Assembly: GCA_013289795.1 (NCBI GenBank)
Contig: JABCZH010000020.1
Location: forward strand, 1-56,087
Direction: 5' to 3'
DNA length: 56,087 nucleotides
DNA from: Acidobacteriota bacterium
GTDB taxonomy: Bacteria > Acidobacteriota > Terriglobia > Terriglobales > Acidobacteriaceae
Part shown: one piece after another, positions 17,317 through 25,380 of the stretch
Layout of the letters: the number at the start of each line of letters is the position of its first letter
Numbering within the stretch: position 1 is the stretch's first letter
The notes under the pieces: model-generated
The model's database searches: none
What the model saw: only the letters and a program-made list of their open reading frames with translations
Told to the model about the DNA's origin: nothing
Program-made: the position numbers and the translations under genes

Positions 17317-18621
17317 TCAGTCGGTGCCGGGCGGTAATACCTGGCGCAGCAGGTTCCAATCGTTCATCACTTCAGTCTGCGAAGCGCGTGGGCTGTCGCT
17401 GGATCGCAGTTCCTCCTCCAGGCGAGCGGCCAGCAGCTCTTTTGCCAGATCGGGCGGAGTGCCATCCTTCAGAATGTTTTCGCGTGCGATGCCCACATCG
17501 ACCCACCGCTCATCCATCTGCACGCGTAGCGTGACATGCCCGGATTCATCGAGTCCAGGTTCGGAGTTGTTTTCCAGGTGCGCCCATATCTTTTCCGTCT
17601 TGCGAGGCTTGAGCTCAGGCGTCGCCTGCGCCAGCACGCTGTTGAGTTCATGCTGGTAATTGCGCCGTTCCGCAGTCGCCAGCGGAGGCTCCGGAGGCTG
17701 CCCCGGCGCCAGCACCAGCGCGTTTTTCTTGGGATCGAATCGACCTCCGCCGCTGATGTAAGCCACTGCCATGGCGCCCGCGGCCACGGGTTCGAACACG
17801 GCCACCGGCACGATGTATTTCTTCGATTTCAACAACGACTCCACCACCCCGTGCACCGTGGTGCTGCGCGGGACACTTCCCGGCACCTGCGGGATCACGA
17901 AGCTGGAAGATTGCAGCTCAGGATGCCGCGCGCTGAACTTCACCAGCAGTTTGGCGATGTGCTTGGGTGTGGTGACGCCCATGTCTGCAATCAGATTGCG
18001 ATGTAGCGTCCTGGGATAATAAAAGTTGATGGCTCCGCGCACGAAATCGGCGCAATTGTGTGCCAGTAGATTGAAGTGCGACTGATTGTTTCGCTGGTTG
18101 TATACGCGGATGAACTCATCATCACGCTCAGCGCTTGTTTCGATCTGATAGCCGTAAATCGTCCGGTCGTAAGACGATCCCACCAGTTGGGTCCAGTTTC
18201 CGTTGGGCGGTTCTCCGTTGGGTTGGTCAGGCGCAATGGCTTCCAGATAGCTCTTCCGATACTGGTTTCGGAGAAAGGCAACCACCTTGGGATTGACGAA
18301 GAGTGGAACGTCCTCTGGTCCTTCCACCGCATAAAGGTATGGAATCAGAGGGATCGCAATCCAGTCGTATCCCGCAATCTTGTTGTAGCGGCTGATCACC
18401 ACGCCGGCTTCGCCGGGGACGCAGCGCCGCAACCGCACCGGAGTTTCGGCACACACACGGTCAAAGTAGACAGCAGCGTGCCCCGTTGCAGTGAAGGCGC
18501 CAAAGTGTCCATAAGGCTCCTCCAGCAACAGGGTCGCGTCCGCATGAGCTCGTGGCAAAACCGACAAACACACCACCAGCGCCAGGGTTTGCAGACACCG
18601 ATATGCAGTGCGAACCGGCAT
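17317..18621 (-). CDS. Secreted papain-like (Lnb/DUF4105-like) protein, function unknown
   Basis: 434 aa with a Sec signal peptide (residues 1-27, cleavage near AHA-DA). An N-terminal 'GHFGAFTATGHAAVYFDRVC' segment and H188-N-C190 in 'LLAHNCADFVRGAINFYY' resemble the His and Cys blocks of circularly permuted NlpC/P60-type or DUF4105 folds. If so, it could be an envelope acyltransferase or peptidase. A hydrophobic stretch (about 270-290) lies mid-protein and the C-terminal 130 residues are charged. Located between nupC and a SufT-like gene, it has no obvious functional partner. Assignment to any of these families is tentative. Confidence 0.6.
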   Translation of the reverse strand: MPVRTAYRCLQTLALVVCLSVLPRAHADATLLLEEPYGHFGAFTATGHAAVYFDRVCAETPVRLRRCVPGEAGVVISRYNKIAGYDWIAIPLIPYLYAVEGPEDVPLFVNPKVVAFLRNQYRKSYLEAIAPDQPNGEPPNGNWTQLVGSSYDRTIYGYQIETSAERDDEFIRVYNQRNNQSHFNLLAHNCADFVRGAINFYYPRTLHRNLIADMGVTTPKHIAKLLVKFSARHPELQSSSFVIPQVPGSVPRSTTVHGVVESLLKSKKYIVPVAVFEPVAAGAMAVAYISGGGRFDPKKNALVLAPGQPPEPPLATAERRNYQHELNSVLAQATPELKPRKTEKIWAHLENNSEPGLDESGHVTLRVQMDERWVDVGIARENILKDGTPPDLAKELLAARLEEELRSSDSPRASQTEVMNDWNLLRQVLPPGTD

Positions 18622-18850
18622 GGTTGTTCTCTTAACTTAAACTCGGAGTTGCAGCATCAGTTGCGCAAACTGGGTGTTTCTGTTGACGAAAGTAACCCGC
18701 CCTGAACGCAGGGTCGGGGCCTTTAGGAATGGCTCAAAAACGTAGTGGCAGAACTAGTGGGTTAGATGCGCAGGTCATCGGCGGGTATGCTCGCATTAAG
18801 TTGTTAAGAACTAAGGTATATAGGGTATTGCAAAGGCTGCTGCCGGGGCT

Positions 18851-19183
18851 CTATTCGATGCCAAGTTGCTTTCTGGCTTCCGGGCTCAGCCGCTCGGGTC
18901 CCCAAGGCGGAGTCCAGACCACATTGACACTGGCGTTGCGAATCCCGGGTAATTGCTCGAGGCGAGCCTTGACCTGCTCGCTGATGGTCACATGGGCCGG
19001 GCAACCCTGTGAGGTCAGCGTCAGGTCAATGGTGACGTCTTGGCGTTCGCTGCCTTGGTCGGCCGCAGCGGGATCAAAGCGCACGCCGTAGATCAGTCCA
19101 AGATCTACGATGTTCACCGGAATCTCAGGATCGTAGCACTGCTTCAAAGCCCCTAAAACGTCATTTTCAGTGACAGTAGACAC
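18851..19183 (-). CDS. SufT/MIP18-family (DUF59) Fe-S assembly protein
   Basis: 110 aa with the DUF59 hallmarks DPEIPVNIVDLGLIY (DPE at residues 18-20) and a single conserved cysteine, C61, in TSQGCP, as in PaaD/SufT proteins that help mature Fe-S clusters. Start is GTG at 19183, preceded by GGGAG. It is divergent from the next gene with only 34 bp between starts, so the promoters overlap. No other suf gene is in the window. Confidence 0.85.
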   Translation of the reverse strand: MSTVTENDVLGALKQCYDPEIPVNIVDLGLIYGVRFDPAAADQGSERQDVTIDLTLTSQGCPAHVTISEQVKARLEQLPGIRNASVNVVWTPPWGPERLSPEARKQLGIE

Positions 19184-19217
19184 GACACGCTCCCAAACGA
19201 TAAGTTTACCTCACCTT

Positions 19218-19925
19218 ATGACTCCTGAACTGAAGCAGAAGATTCAAATCTCGCTGGGGGCGGCAATCCTGATCGCAGGCGTTCGGACGGCCTACATTCT
19301 TTACCAGCGTTATGAGGAGGCGCATCCGGCAGCGACCCGGGAGCTGCCGCTGAATGCGGATTACTACGTAGTGCCCAAAAAGCTGCATGCTTATGACTTG
19401 CAGTCGGCAAGAGAATTGACCAAGCAGCCGGTGTGGGTCAAGGAGGGCTATCGCTACACCTACTATCCCTACGAGCGCGGTCGCGCCGATTTCAAGCAGG
19501 AAGCAGGGCTGCTGTTCCCCATCGAAAAACTGCAAGTCACGGACGTGGTCACGGAAGCGACGCCGGGATCGCCCGGCCAGCGGCAGGTGCTGGCGGTTTT
19601 CGAAAAAGATGGCAAGAGCTACGCAGTTCCCATCGGCTCGGCGAAGGGCAGTGACTACCAGATCTATTCCGACGAGATGCTCTTTATTCAGGACCCGCAC
19701 GAACTCTATAAGCACTGGACGGCTGAGACTTGGGCGGCGATCGAACAGCATCAAGTGAAGCAAGGGATGAACGAATTGCAGGCGGATTTCGCCATCGGCA
19801 TGGGTATTCCGGAGCGGTCCAGCGATCCGCAACAGGTGAAAACCGTGAATTATCCCAACGGCGGCAAGCGGGTGAGCATTACGTATCGCGATGGAAAGGC
19901 GGCGGAGATCAGGAACGGGTCTTGA
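19218..19925 (+). CDS. Membrane-anchored hypothetical protein
   Basis: 235 aa from the ATG at 19218 (MTPELKQKIQISLGAAILIAG); the longer frame from 19170 would overlap the SufT-like start. One N-terminal membrane segment (residues about 9-25) is followed by a soluble domain rich in Tyr, Lys and Asp, with 'YYVVPKKLHAYDLQSAREL' and 'VKTVNYPNGGKRVSITYRDG'. I recognise no family. The topology suggests a periplasmic domain. It is divergent from the SufT-like gene, and the convergent pseudopilin-like gene ends 7 bp past its stop. Confidence 0.65.
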   Translation: MTPELKQKIQISLGAAILIAGVRTAYILYQRYEEAHPAATRELPLNADYYVVPKKLHAYDLQSARELTKQPVWVKEGYRYTYYPYERGRADFKQEAGLLFPIEKLQVTDVVTEATPGSPGQRQVLAVFEKDGKSYAVPIGSAKGSDYQIYSDEMLFIQDPHELYKHWTAETWAAIEQHQVKQGMNELQADFAIGMGIPERSSDPQQVKTVNYPNGGKRVSITYRDGKAAEIRNGS

Positions 19926-19932
19926 GGGTCGA

Positions 19933-20364
19933 CTACTTGATGGGTGGAGAATCCGCGCTGGCTGGCTTTTCGGCGTCGCCGTGGATTGTGCCATCTTCAC
20001 CGGAATAAAACGACCGATGGTCGGAATCGATTTGCCTGGGCGTGAGCAGAAGATCGAACCCGTCCTTGTGAGGCTTGAAGCTCACGTTGTAATCGCCGCG
20101 GTCGGGGTTGACCATGCGGCGGGTGAACGATCCGGTGTGAACCAAATCGGCCAGGGAAGCCGCGTATTTTTGATTTTTCCGGTTGTAGAGACGTTGCGCC
20201 CGCAACACGGTGCGCATGTAGCCCAGGGCGATGGCCTCGGAGTCGGAGTGGGCAGGATCTCCAGGGAATTTGGGCTGGTAGGTGGTCTGCGCGGTTGCAA
20301 GGAGAGCGGCGCTCGTCACCCCCACCAAGGTCAAGCTTATCGCCCAACGGTAACCATTTTTCAT
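19933..20364 (-). CDS. Exported pseudopilin-like protein
   Basis: 143 aa with an N-terminal hydrophobic signal (residues about 7-25). The following 'EAIALGYMRTVLRAQRLYN' and 'KYAASLADLVHTG' look like the alpha1-C and first loop of type II pseudopilins or GspG-like proteins. The classic prepilin peptidase motif (G|FTLxE) is absent, so it would be processed by signal peptidase I, if at all. It may therefore be a soluble pilin-domain protein. No pilus or secretion genes lie nearby. Family assignment is moderate. Confidence 0.55.
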   Translation of the reverse strand: MKNGYRWAISLTLVGVTSAALLATAQTTYQPKFPGDPAHSDSEAIALGYMRTVLRAQRLYNRKNQKYAASLADLVHTGSFTRRMVNPDRGDYNVSFKPHKDGFDLLLTPRQIDSDHRSFYSGEDGTIHGDAEKPASADSPPIK

Positions 20365-20492
20365 CGCCTTCTAACCCCTTCTTTTTGAGATGCTTTCCAT
20401 GTTACTCCCGTAATTGCCTGGGCCTTCACGACGCTTTCTATCCGGGGTGAATGCGGCTATTCTAAGGCCCATACATCGCTCTTAGGAATTAT

Positions 20493-21164
20493 ATGAAAGC
20501 GACTGCCGCAAAAACTGCACTAGCGAAAAAACCGCCCATCCGCCTGGCTGTGGTGGAAAGTGATCCACTACGGTTCGTAGGATTTCGAGCGTTGTTTGAC
20601 AACGAATCCGACTTCGAGCTGGTTTCGGCTTCCCTGGCGGAACTCGGCACGCTGCAAAACATTGATCTGGTGTTGCTGGGCAATCGCACCGGTCATAATC
20701 TGTTTGACGTGATGGCCGGTATGAAGGCTGCACGGCCGGACCTGCGCATTATTGTGACCGGCTCCGGCATCGACGAAGAAACCATTCTGAAGGCCATTGC
20801 TGCTGGCGCGAAAGGCTATGTCGACGAGGCGGCGTCGCCGGCGGAATTTGTGCAAGCGATCCGCGTGGTGAACGAAGGCTCGGTGTGGGCGCCGCGGCGG
20901 GTGCTCTCCATGTTCATAGAGCGGGTGTCGTCATCGCCGGGGAGAATTTTTCCCGCGGGCCGCGTGACCTTTACGGATCGCGAAAAAGAAGTTCTGGAAA
21001 TGCTGGTGGCCGGGCGCTCCAACAAAGAAATCGGCGCCGCTCTGGGCATCGAAGAGCGCACCGTCAAAGCGCACGTAGCGAAACTGATGCGCAAAGTGGG
21101 AGTGCAGAACCGGATTGCGCTTTCCGTCCATGCCATCACCCACTCGCTGGTGACCGCGAAGTAG
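20493..21164 (+). CDS. NarL-type regulator with degenerate receiver domain
   Basis: 223 aa: receiver-like domain (residues about 16-135) and LuxR-type helix-turn-helix (about 155-220; 'FTDREKEVLEMLVAGRSNKEIGAALGI' region, then 'ERTVKAHVAKLMRKVG'). The acid pocket E22/D24 remains, but the phospho-acceptor Asp position is G63 (DLVLLGNRTG) and the conserved Lys is replaced (GYVDE). It should therefore not be phosphorylated in the usual way and may act constitutively or through another ligand. No histidine kinase is adjacent. It is monocistronic. Confidence 0.85.
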   Translation: MKATAAKTALAKKPPIRLAVVESDPLRFVGFRALFDNESDFELVSASLAELGTLQNIDLVLLGNRTGHNLFDVMAGMKAARPDLRIIVTGSGIDEETILKAIAAGAKGYVDEAASPAEFVQAIRVVNEGSVWAPRRVLSMFIERVSSSPGRIFPAGRVTFTDREKEVLEMLVAGRSNKEIGAALGIEERTVKAHVAKLMRKVGVQNRIALSVHAITHSLVTAK

Positions 21165-21168
21165 GCGG

Positions 21169-21381
21169 TTACCAAAGGACAGTTACCTCCGTAATCTTGC
21201 CCGTTTTCTCACCCTGACGCATACTCGCTTCACCTACCACAGAACCTGGGAGACGGGGTTGGGAACGGGGATTTAGGGTCACCGTTGCCGACCCCGCATT
21301 TATTTGGTCTGACTTTCCAGCTGTTAACCCCGCCGCAATCGCCAACGCGCCTGCAACCATTCTCCAGATACTTGAATCCAT
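21169..21381 (-). CDS. Possible small exported protein
   Basis: 70 aa frame starting MDSSIWRMVAGALAIAAGLTAG, which looks like a signal peptide, followed by a polar tail. It converges on the regulator gene with 4 bp between stops, and fills an otherwise empty interval. There is no Shine-Dalgarno sequence and no family that I recognise, so it may be spurious. Confidence 0.3.
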   Translation of the reverse strand: MDSSIWRMVAGALAIAAGLTAGKSDQINAGSATVTLNPRSQPRLPGSVVGEASMRQGEKTGKITEVTVLW

Positions 21382-21471
21382 TAGACTTGTGCTCGAAATG
21401 CTTTAGGGGCGAATGCCGGGCCGGGTTTGACACGGCATTTCCCGGATGCTACCGTCCCACTTTCCCGCCAC

Positions 21472-22386
21472 ATGCGTCAGCGACTCGAGTACGCGCTTGC
21501 CTGGATACTGATCAAGCTCATTGGATCATTGCCGCGTCCACTGGCCCGGGCGGCTGGCATCTCCCTGGCCTACATGGTTTATTTGCTGCATGTGCGGCTA
21601 CGCCGGGTGGGTATGCGCAACCTGGCACTGGCATTTCCGGAGAAGAGCAAGCGCGAGCGTAAGCGGATCCTGCGCGGGGAGTTCCGTTCGCTGGGCCGGC
21701 AGTTGGCTGAGGTCACGCTGTTTCCCAAGTACACGCTAGAGAACGTGACCCAGGCGGTGGCCTACGATGGATTTGAGAACTATGAACGGGCGTTTGCCCG
21801 CGGCAAAGGCGTACTGTTTCTCACCGGACATCTCGGCGGATGGGAACTGTCGGCCTTTGCGCACTCATTGCAAGGCCATCCCTTGCACGTTCTGATGCGT
21901 CCCCTGGACAACGTTTATCTGGACAACCTGACCCGGCGCTACCGCACTATGCACGGCAACAGAACCCTGGACAAAGATGGTTCGCCGCGCGCTCTGCTGG
22001 CCGCCATGAACGCGGGCGAGGTGGTGGGCATTCTAATGGATACGAACATGACCCCGCCGCAAGGAGTGTTTGTCGATTTCTTTGGAGTTCCGGCATGTAC
22101 GGCGGTTGGGCTGGCAAAGGTCGCCCTGCGTACCGATGCCGCGGTGGTGCCGACGTTTACCATCTGGGACCCGGTCCTGAGAAAGTACCGGCTGCGCTTC
22201 GATCCTACCGTCGAGTTGGTGCGGACGGGGAACGACGATGCAGACGCCGTGGCCAATACTGCACGCTTTAACAAGATCATTGAAGACTACGTGCGACGCT
22301 ATCCCGATCAGTGGCTGTGGGTACATCGCCGCTGGAAGACGCGGCCGGAGGGCGAGAAGGGACTGTACTACAGGCGTGGCTCGTAG
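21472..22386 (+). CDS. LpxL/HtrB-like lipid A acyltransferase
   Basis: 304 aa from the ATG at 21472. A TTG at 21427 would add 15 residues with no family resemblance. An N-terminal membrane anchor is followed by the lysophospholipid-acyltransferase motif H120-LGGW-E125 (HxxxxE), the 'LMRPLDNVYLDNLTRRYR' region and 'GILMDTNMTPPQGVFVDFFG', all typical of the LpxL/LpxM family. It should add a secondary acyl chain to lipid A or a similar glycolipid on the inner face of the inner membrane. LpxD is about 1.3 kb downstream, in the same orientation. Confidence 0.85.
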   Translation: MRQRLEYALAWILIKLIGSLPRPLARAAGISLAYMVYLLHVRLRRVGMRNLALAFPEKSKRERKRILRGEFRSLGRQLAEVTLFPKYTLENVTQAVAYDGFENYERAFARGKGVLFLTGHLGGWELSAFAHSLQGHPLHVLMRPLDNVYLDNLTRRYRTMHGNRTLDKDGSPRALLAAMNAGEVVGILMDTNMTPPQGVFVDFFGVPACTAVGLAKVALRTDAAVVPTFTIWDPVLRKYRLRFDPTVELVRTGNDDADAVANTARFNKIIEDYVRRYPDQWLWVHRRWKTRPEGEKGLYYRRGS

Positions 22387-22505
22387 AGCCTTGAGAAATG
22401 GGCTGTAAACACCGGCTTGGTCCAGGAGTTCCCCCGATCGAACGCCGCTGGTGAAATCGCCTGTTTCCAACATCTGGTAGTATTTGAAGCTCTCGAGTTC
22501 TGAAG

Positions 22506-23411
22506 ATGCTGCGCCACACCCGCTCCCACCACGCACTCCTAACTGTCTTCCTGGGCGCTGCAGTTGTGCTCCGCGCTCAGACAGCGGCTCCGCCACTGCA
22601 AACATTGGTCACTGTAACTGACCATGCTCCGGCGCTTGATTTCACCACATCAAATCTTGAAGTGAAGGTGGACGGGCGTGTGGTGCCTATTACCTCGGTT
22701 GTTAAGGGGTTTGATCTGCCGGTTCGAATCGGAATTGTGTTCGACGAAAGCGGCTCCAGCCGCCACGTAAAATACTTTACCGAGTTCCTACAACGATCCT
22801 TGGATTTCACTGCTGACATACTCAAACAACCAGGGAGCGACGCTTTTCTTGTCGGATTCAACGATCAGGTGATTATTTCAACGGCCGTGGTTACCGATGC
22901 TGGCGACTTGCGTGCTGCTGCTGGTCAACTTCGTCCGATTGGAGGCTCAGCGGTCAGAGACGCCCTTTTGCACGCCGCGCAAAAATTCTATTCGCTCGGC
23001 CCGGAACCACGGCCGGCCGCCCGGATACTGCTTCTCGTTAGCGATGGCCACGACAACTCGTCCTATGCAAGTGAGCAACGTGCGATCGAGAGTATGCAGG
23101 GATTCGGTATTCGTGCGTACGTCATCGGCTTGCCTTCGGCCGAGGCTGCAGCGGGACAACATTTACTTGAGAACATCAGTGGGCAAACCGGCGGACGAGC
23201 ATTCTATCCACATGATGATCGAGAACTCGCTGCGGCGCTGGCTGCGATCCGGCAGGACATGGCTAATAGCTTCTTCGTCACTCTCATACCGCAGTCACAC
23301 GACGGCAAGTTTCACAAGCTCAACATTCGGGCTCACAGTATCCCAAACTTGTCCCTCCGGTACATGACTGGGTTTCCCGCGTGGAAGCTCGGCTGCTACG
23401 GGCCGTGTTGA
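22506..23411 (+). CDS. Exported VWFA-related acidobacterial protein
   Basis: 301 aa with a signal peptide (residues 1-25, ending LRAQ-TA). A beta-rich leader is followed by a von Willebrand A domain with intact MIDAS D80-x-S82-x-S84 (DESGSS) and later 'LLLVSDGHDNSS'. This is the TIGR03436-type family that is expanded in acidobacteria and is thought to mediate protein-protein contacts outside the cytoplasm. Ligand unknown. It stands between the LpxL-like gene and lpxD on the same strand, but with 120 and 262 bp gaps. Confidence 0.82.
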   Translation: MLRHTRSHHALLTVFLGAAVVLRAQTAAPPLQTLVTVTDHAPALDFTTSNLEVKVDGRVVPITSVVKGFDLPVRIGIVFDESGSSRHVKYFTEFLQRSLDFTADILKQPGSDAFLVGFNDQVIISTAVVTDAGDLRAAAGQLRPIGGSAVRDALLHAAQKFYSLGPEPRPAARILLLVSDGHDNSSYASEQRAIESMQGFGIRAYVIGLPSAEAAAGQHLLENISGQTGGRAFYPHDDRELAAALAAIRQDMANSFFVTLIPQSHDGKFHKLNIRAHSIPNLSLRYMTGFPAWKLGCYGPC

Positions 23412-23474
23412 GAGATGGGCTTGCGGTGCGATTACAACCCAAGTGGCTACTACACTGATAACCGCATTGCCCTC

Positions 23475-23618
23475 TCAGAACCAGTCGCTGCGGTACGCGA
23501 CCCACCAGCTCACATACACAATCGGGATGGTAGCGGCCAATGCCCACCAGATCGGCAGCACGATGTCCGCAAGCACGCCCAGCACTGTGAAGCTGATCCA
23601 GAAGATCTTTCGCTCCAT
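23475..23618 (-). CDS. 47-aa small membrane protein
   Basis: Reads MERKIFWISFTVLGVLADIV, then a second hydrophobic stretch, and ends SWWVAYRSDWF. This gives two likely membrane segments separated by Pro-Ile-Trp-Trp and a charged tail. The frame fills most of the gap between the VWA gene and lpxD, on the opposite strand, and has a protein-like composition. Upstream ribosome-binding sequence is weak. Function unknown. Confidence 0.5.
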   Translation of the reverse strand: MERKIFWISFTVLGVLADIVLPIWWALAATIPIVYVSWWVAYRSDWF

Positions 23619-23673
23619 ACCTGCATTCTAGCCCCAGCTTTCCTTTCCGGCGGCAAACGTATAAAAAGGTGCA

Positions 23674-24699
23674 ATGGAGCGTTTGGTCACTGAGCGGTCG
23701 GTCGCTGATCGTTCGGCCAAAGAAGTGGCCGATTTTGTGCACGCCCGGTTGGTGGGCGATGGAGAGGTGCGGCTAAAGGGAATCGCCAGCGTTGCGTCGG
23801 CCTTGCCGGGTGACTTGGTCTTTGTGGAAGACGAGAAACATCTAGCCCAGGCGTTGCAGTCGAAGGCATCGGCGGTGATCGCAGGGCAATTTGCTGCCGG
23901 AAAGCCAAGCGCCAAGCCTCTTCTGTTACACGCTCAGCCGCGCTTGGGGTTTGCCCGAGCTGCGCAGTTGTTCAATCCCCCGGTGGAACTGAAGCCCGGA
24001 ATTCATCCCAGCGCGGTTGTGCATCCTTCTGCGAAAACTGGAAACGCTGTAACGGTGGCCGAGCGCGTGGTCATTGGTGAAGGCGTACAGATCGGTGACG
24101 GCACGCGCATCGGTGCGGGGAGTGTGATTGGTGCGAACATAATTGTCGGACGGGACTGCGAGCTGTACCCCAACGTAACGATTTATCCGGGCGTGCGCTT
24201 GGGCGATCGCGTCATCGTTCACTCTGGAGCGGTTCTGGGCAGCGACGGTTTCGGCTACGTGCGCGACGCGGCAACCGGAAAGTACGAAAAGTTCCCCCAG
24301 ACTGGCCGGCTGGAGATCGAGGACGACGTCGAGATTGGAGCGAATTCCACCATCGACCGCGGCGCGCTGGAAGTTACTCGTATTGGCCGGGGAACGAAAA
24401 TCGACAATCTGGTCCACGTGGGACACAACTGTCTGATCGGAGAAGATGTAGTGATCGCGGCGCAGACCGGGCTTTCGGGCAGCATCACCATCGAAAAGAA
24501 CGTCGTGCTGGGCGGACAGGTAGGCATTGGCGAACACGCGCGCATTGAAGAAGGCGTGATGCTCGGCGGCCAGGGAGGCGTTCTGCCCGGCAAGGTGCTG
24601 CGTGGAAACGGTGTGGCGTTTTGGGGAACCCCGGCCAAGCCGGTGCGTGAATATTTGAAGCAATTAGCAGCTCTGGCGCGGCTGGCGAAGAAGGAGTAG
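23674..24699 (+). CDS. lpxD: UDP-3-O-acylglucosamine N-acyltransferase
   Basis: 341 aa, the normal LpxD length. It has an N-terminal uridine-binding domain (to about residue 105), a left-handed beta-helix of hexapeptide repeats from 'IHPSAVVHPSAKTG' on, and the catalytic histidine H251 in 'LVHVGHNCLIGED'. The conserved 'GSDGFGY' and 'DDVEIGANSTIDRGAL' segments are present. It adds the N-linked hydroxyacyl chain in lipid A synthesis (third step of the Raetz pathway). The stop lies 2 bp before the P-loop gene, so the two are co-transcribed. Confidence 0.95.
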   Translation: MERLVTERSVADRSAKEVADFVHARLVGDGEVRLKGIASVASALPGDLVFVEDEKHLAQALQSKASAVIAGQFAAGKPSAKPLLLHAQPRLGFARAAQLFNPPVELKPGIHPSAVVHPSAKTGNAVTVAERVVIGEGVQIGDGTRIGAGSVIGANIIVGRDCELYPNVTIYPGVRLGDRVIVHSGAVLGSDGFGYVRDAATGKYEKFPQTGRLEIEDDVEIGANSTIDRGALEVTRIGRGTKIDNLVHVGHNCLIGEDVVIAAQTGLSGSITIEKNVVLGGQVGIGEHARIEEGVMLGGQGGVLPGKVLRGNGVAFWGTPAKPVREYLKQLAALARLAKKE

Positions 24700-24701
24700 C
24701 A

Positions 24702-25322
24702 GTGGCCATTGTCGTGGTCGGCGGGCATTCGCGGAGTGTAGGCAAGACCAGCGTAGTCGCTGGCCTCATCGCCGCCCTGCCGGAATTCGACTGGACGGCG
24801 TTCAAGATCACGCAATACGGCCATGGCATCTGCTCGCAGAATGGCGAGTCCTGCCACTGCGCAACCGACGACCACAGTTGGGCAATATCGGAAGAAAAAG
24901 ATCGTGCGGGCGACTCAGACACGTCCCGGTTCCTGGCAGCCGGCGCAGCTCGCGCATGGTGGGTGCGGACTGAGCAAGGACGGCTGGCGGAAGCTCTACC
25001 CACAATTCGCCGCAAGCTGGCGGAGTCTGAGAATGCGATTCTGGAGTCGAACAGCATCTTGAAGTTCGTGAAGCCTGATCTTTACTTGACGGTCCTAGAT
25101 CCGGCAACGGCAGACTTCAAGCGATCGGCACAGGAGTTTCTCGATCGGGCGGATGCGGTGGTCTTACATGACACGAACGGCGAGCAGGTCTGGAGTGGAG
25201 TTTCGCTGAAGCCGGTAGTGACCCGTCCGACGTTTCATATGAGGCCGCCGGACTACGTCACCGGCGACCTGGTCAACTTTGTGAGAAATAGTCTGGAAGT
25301 TCATGACCACAGAGGGCACTGA
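24702..25322 (+). CDS. P-loop NTPase of the BioD/CobB/MobB type
   Basis: 206 aa starting at GTG 24702, with AAGGAG at the end of lpxD as its ribosome-binding site. Walker A is GGHSRSVGKTS (G8-x5-G14-K15-T16), the long-spaced form found in dethiobiotin synthetase and CobB-like proteins. It also has an unusual cysteine cluster (ICSQNGESCHCATDDH) near residue 45. Substrate unknown; coupling to lpxD suggests an envelope or cofactor role, but that is only context. The C-terminal residues (about HDHRGH) are encoded by the intergenic repeat at 25306-25374. Confidence 0.7.
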   Translation: MAIVVVGGHSRSVGKTSVVAGLIAALPEFDWTAFKITQYGHGICSQNGESCHCATDDHSWAISEEKDRAGDSDTSRFLAAGAARAWWVRTEQGRLAEALPTIRRKLAESENAILESNSILKFVKPDLYLTVLDPATADFKRSAQEFLDRADAVVLHDTNGEQVWSGVSLKPVVTRPTFHMRPPDYVTGDLVNFVRNSLEVHDHRGH

Positions 25323-25374
25323 GGAACACAGGGAACTCCTATCGTTCCTCTGTGCTCTCTGTGACCCCTGTGGT
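25306..25374. repeat. Inverted repeat of the ACCACAGAG family
   Basis: An imperfect palindrome: the left arm starts ACCACAGAGGGCACTGAGG and the right arm ends GACCCCTGTGGT, with central arms CACAGGGAAC and GTTCCTCTGTG. It lies where the P-loop gene and the M64 gene converge and could serve as a two-way terminator. Its left arm supplies the last codons and the stop of the P-loop gene. A related copy is at 47041-47185. Confidence 0.7.
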
Positions 25375-25380
25375 GAAGGT

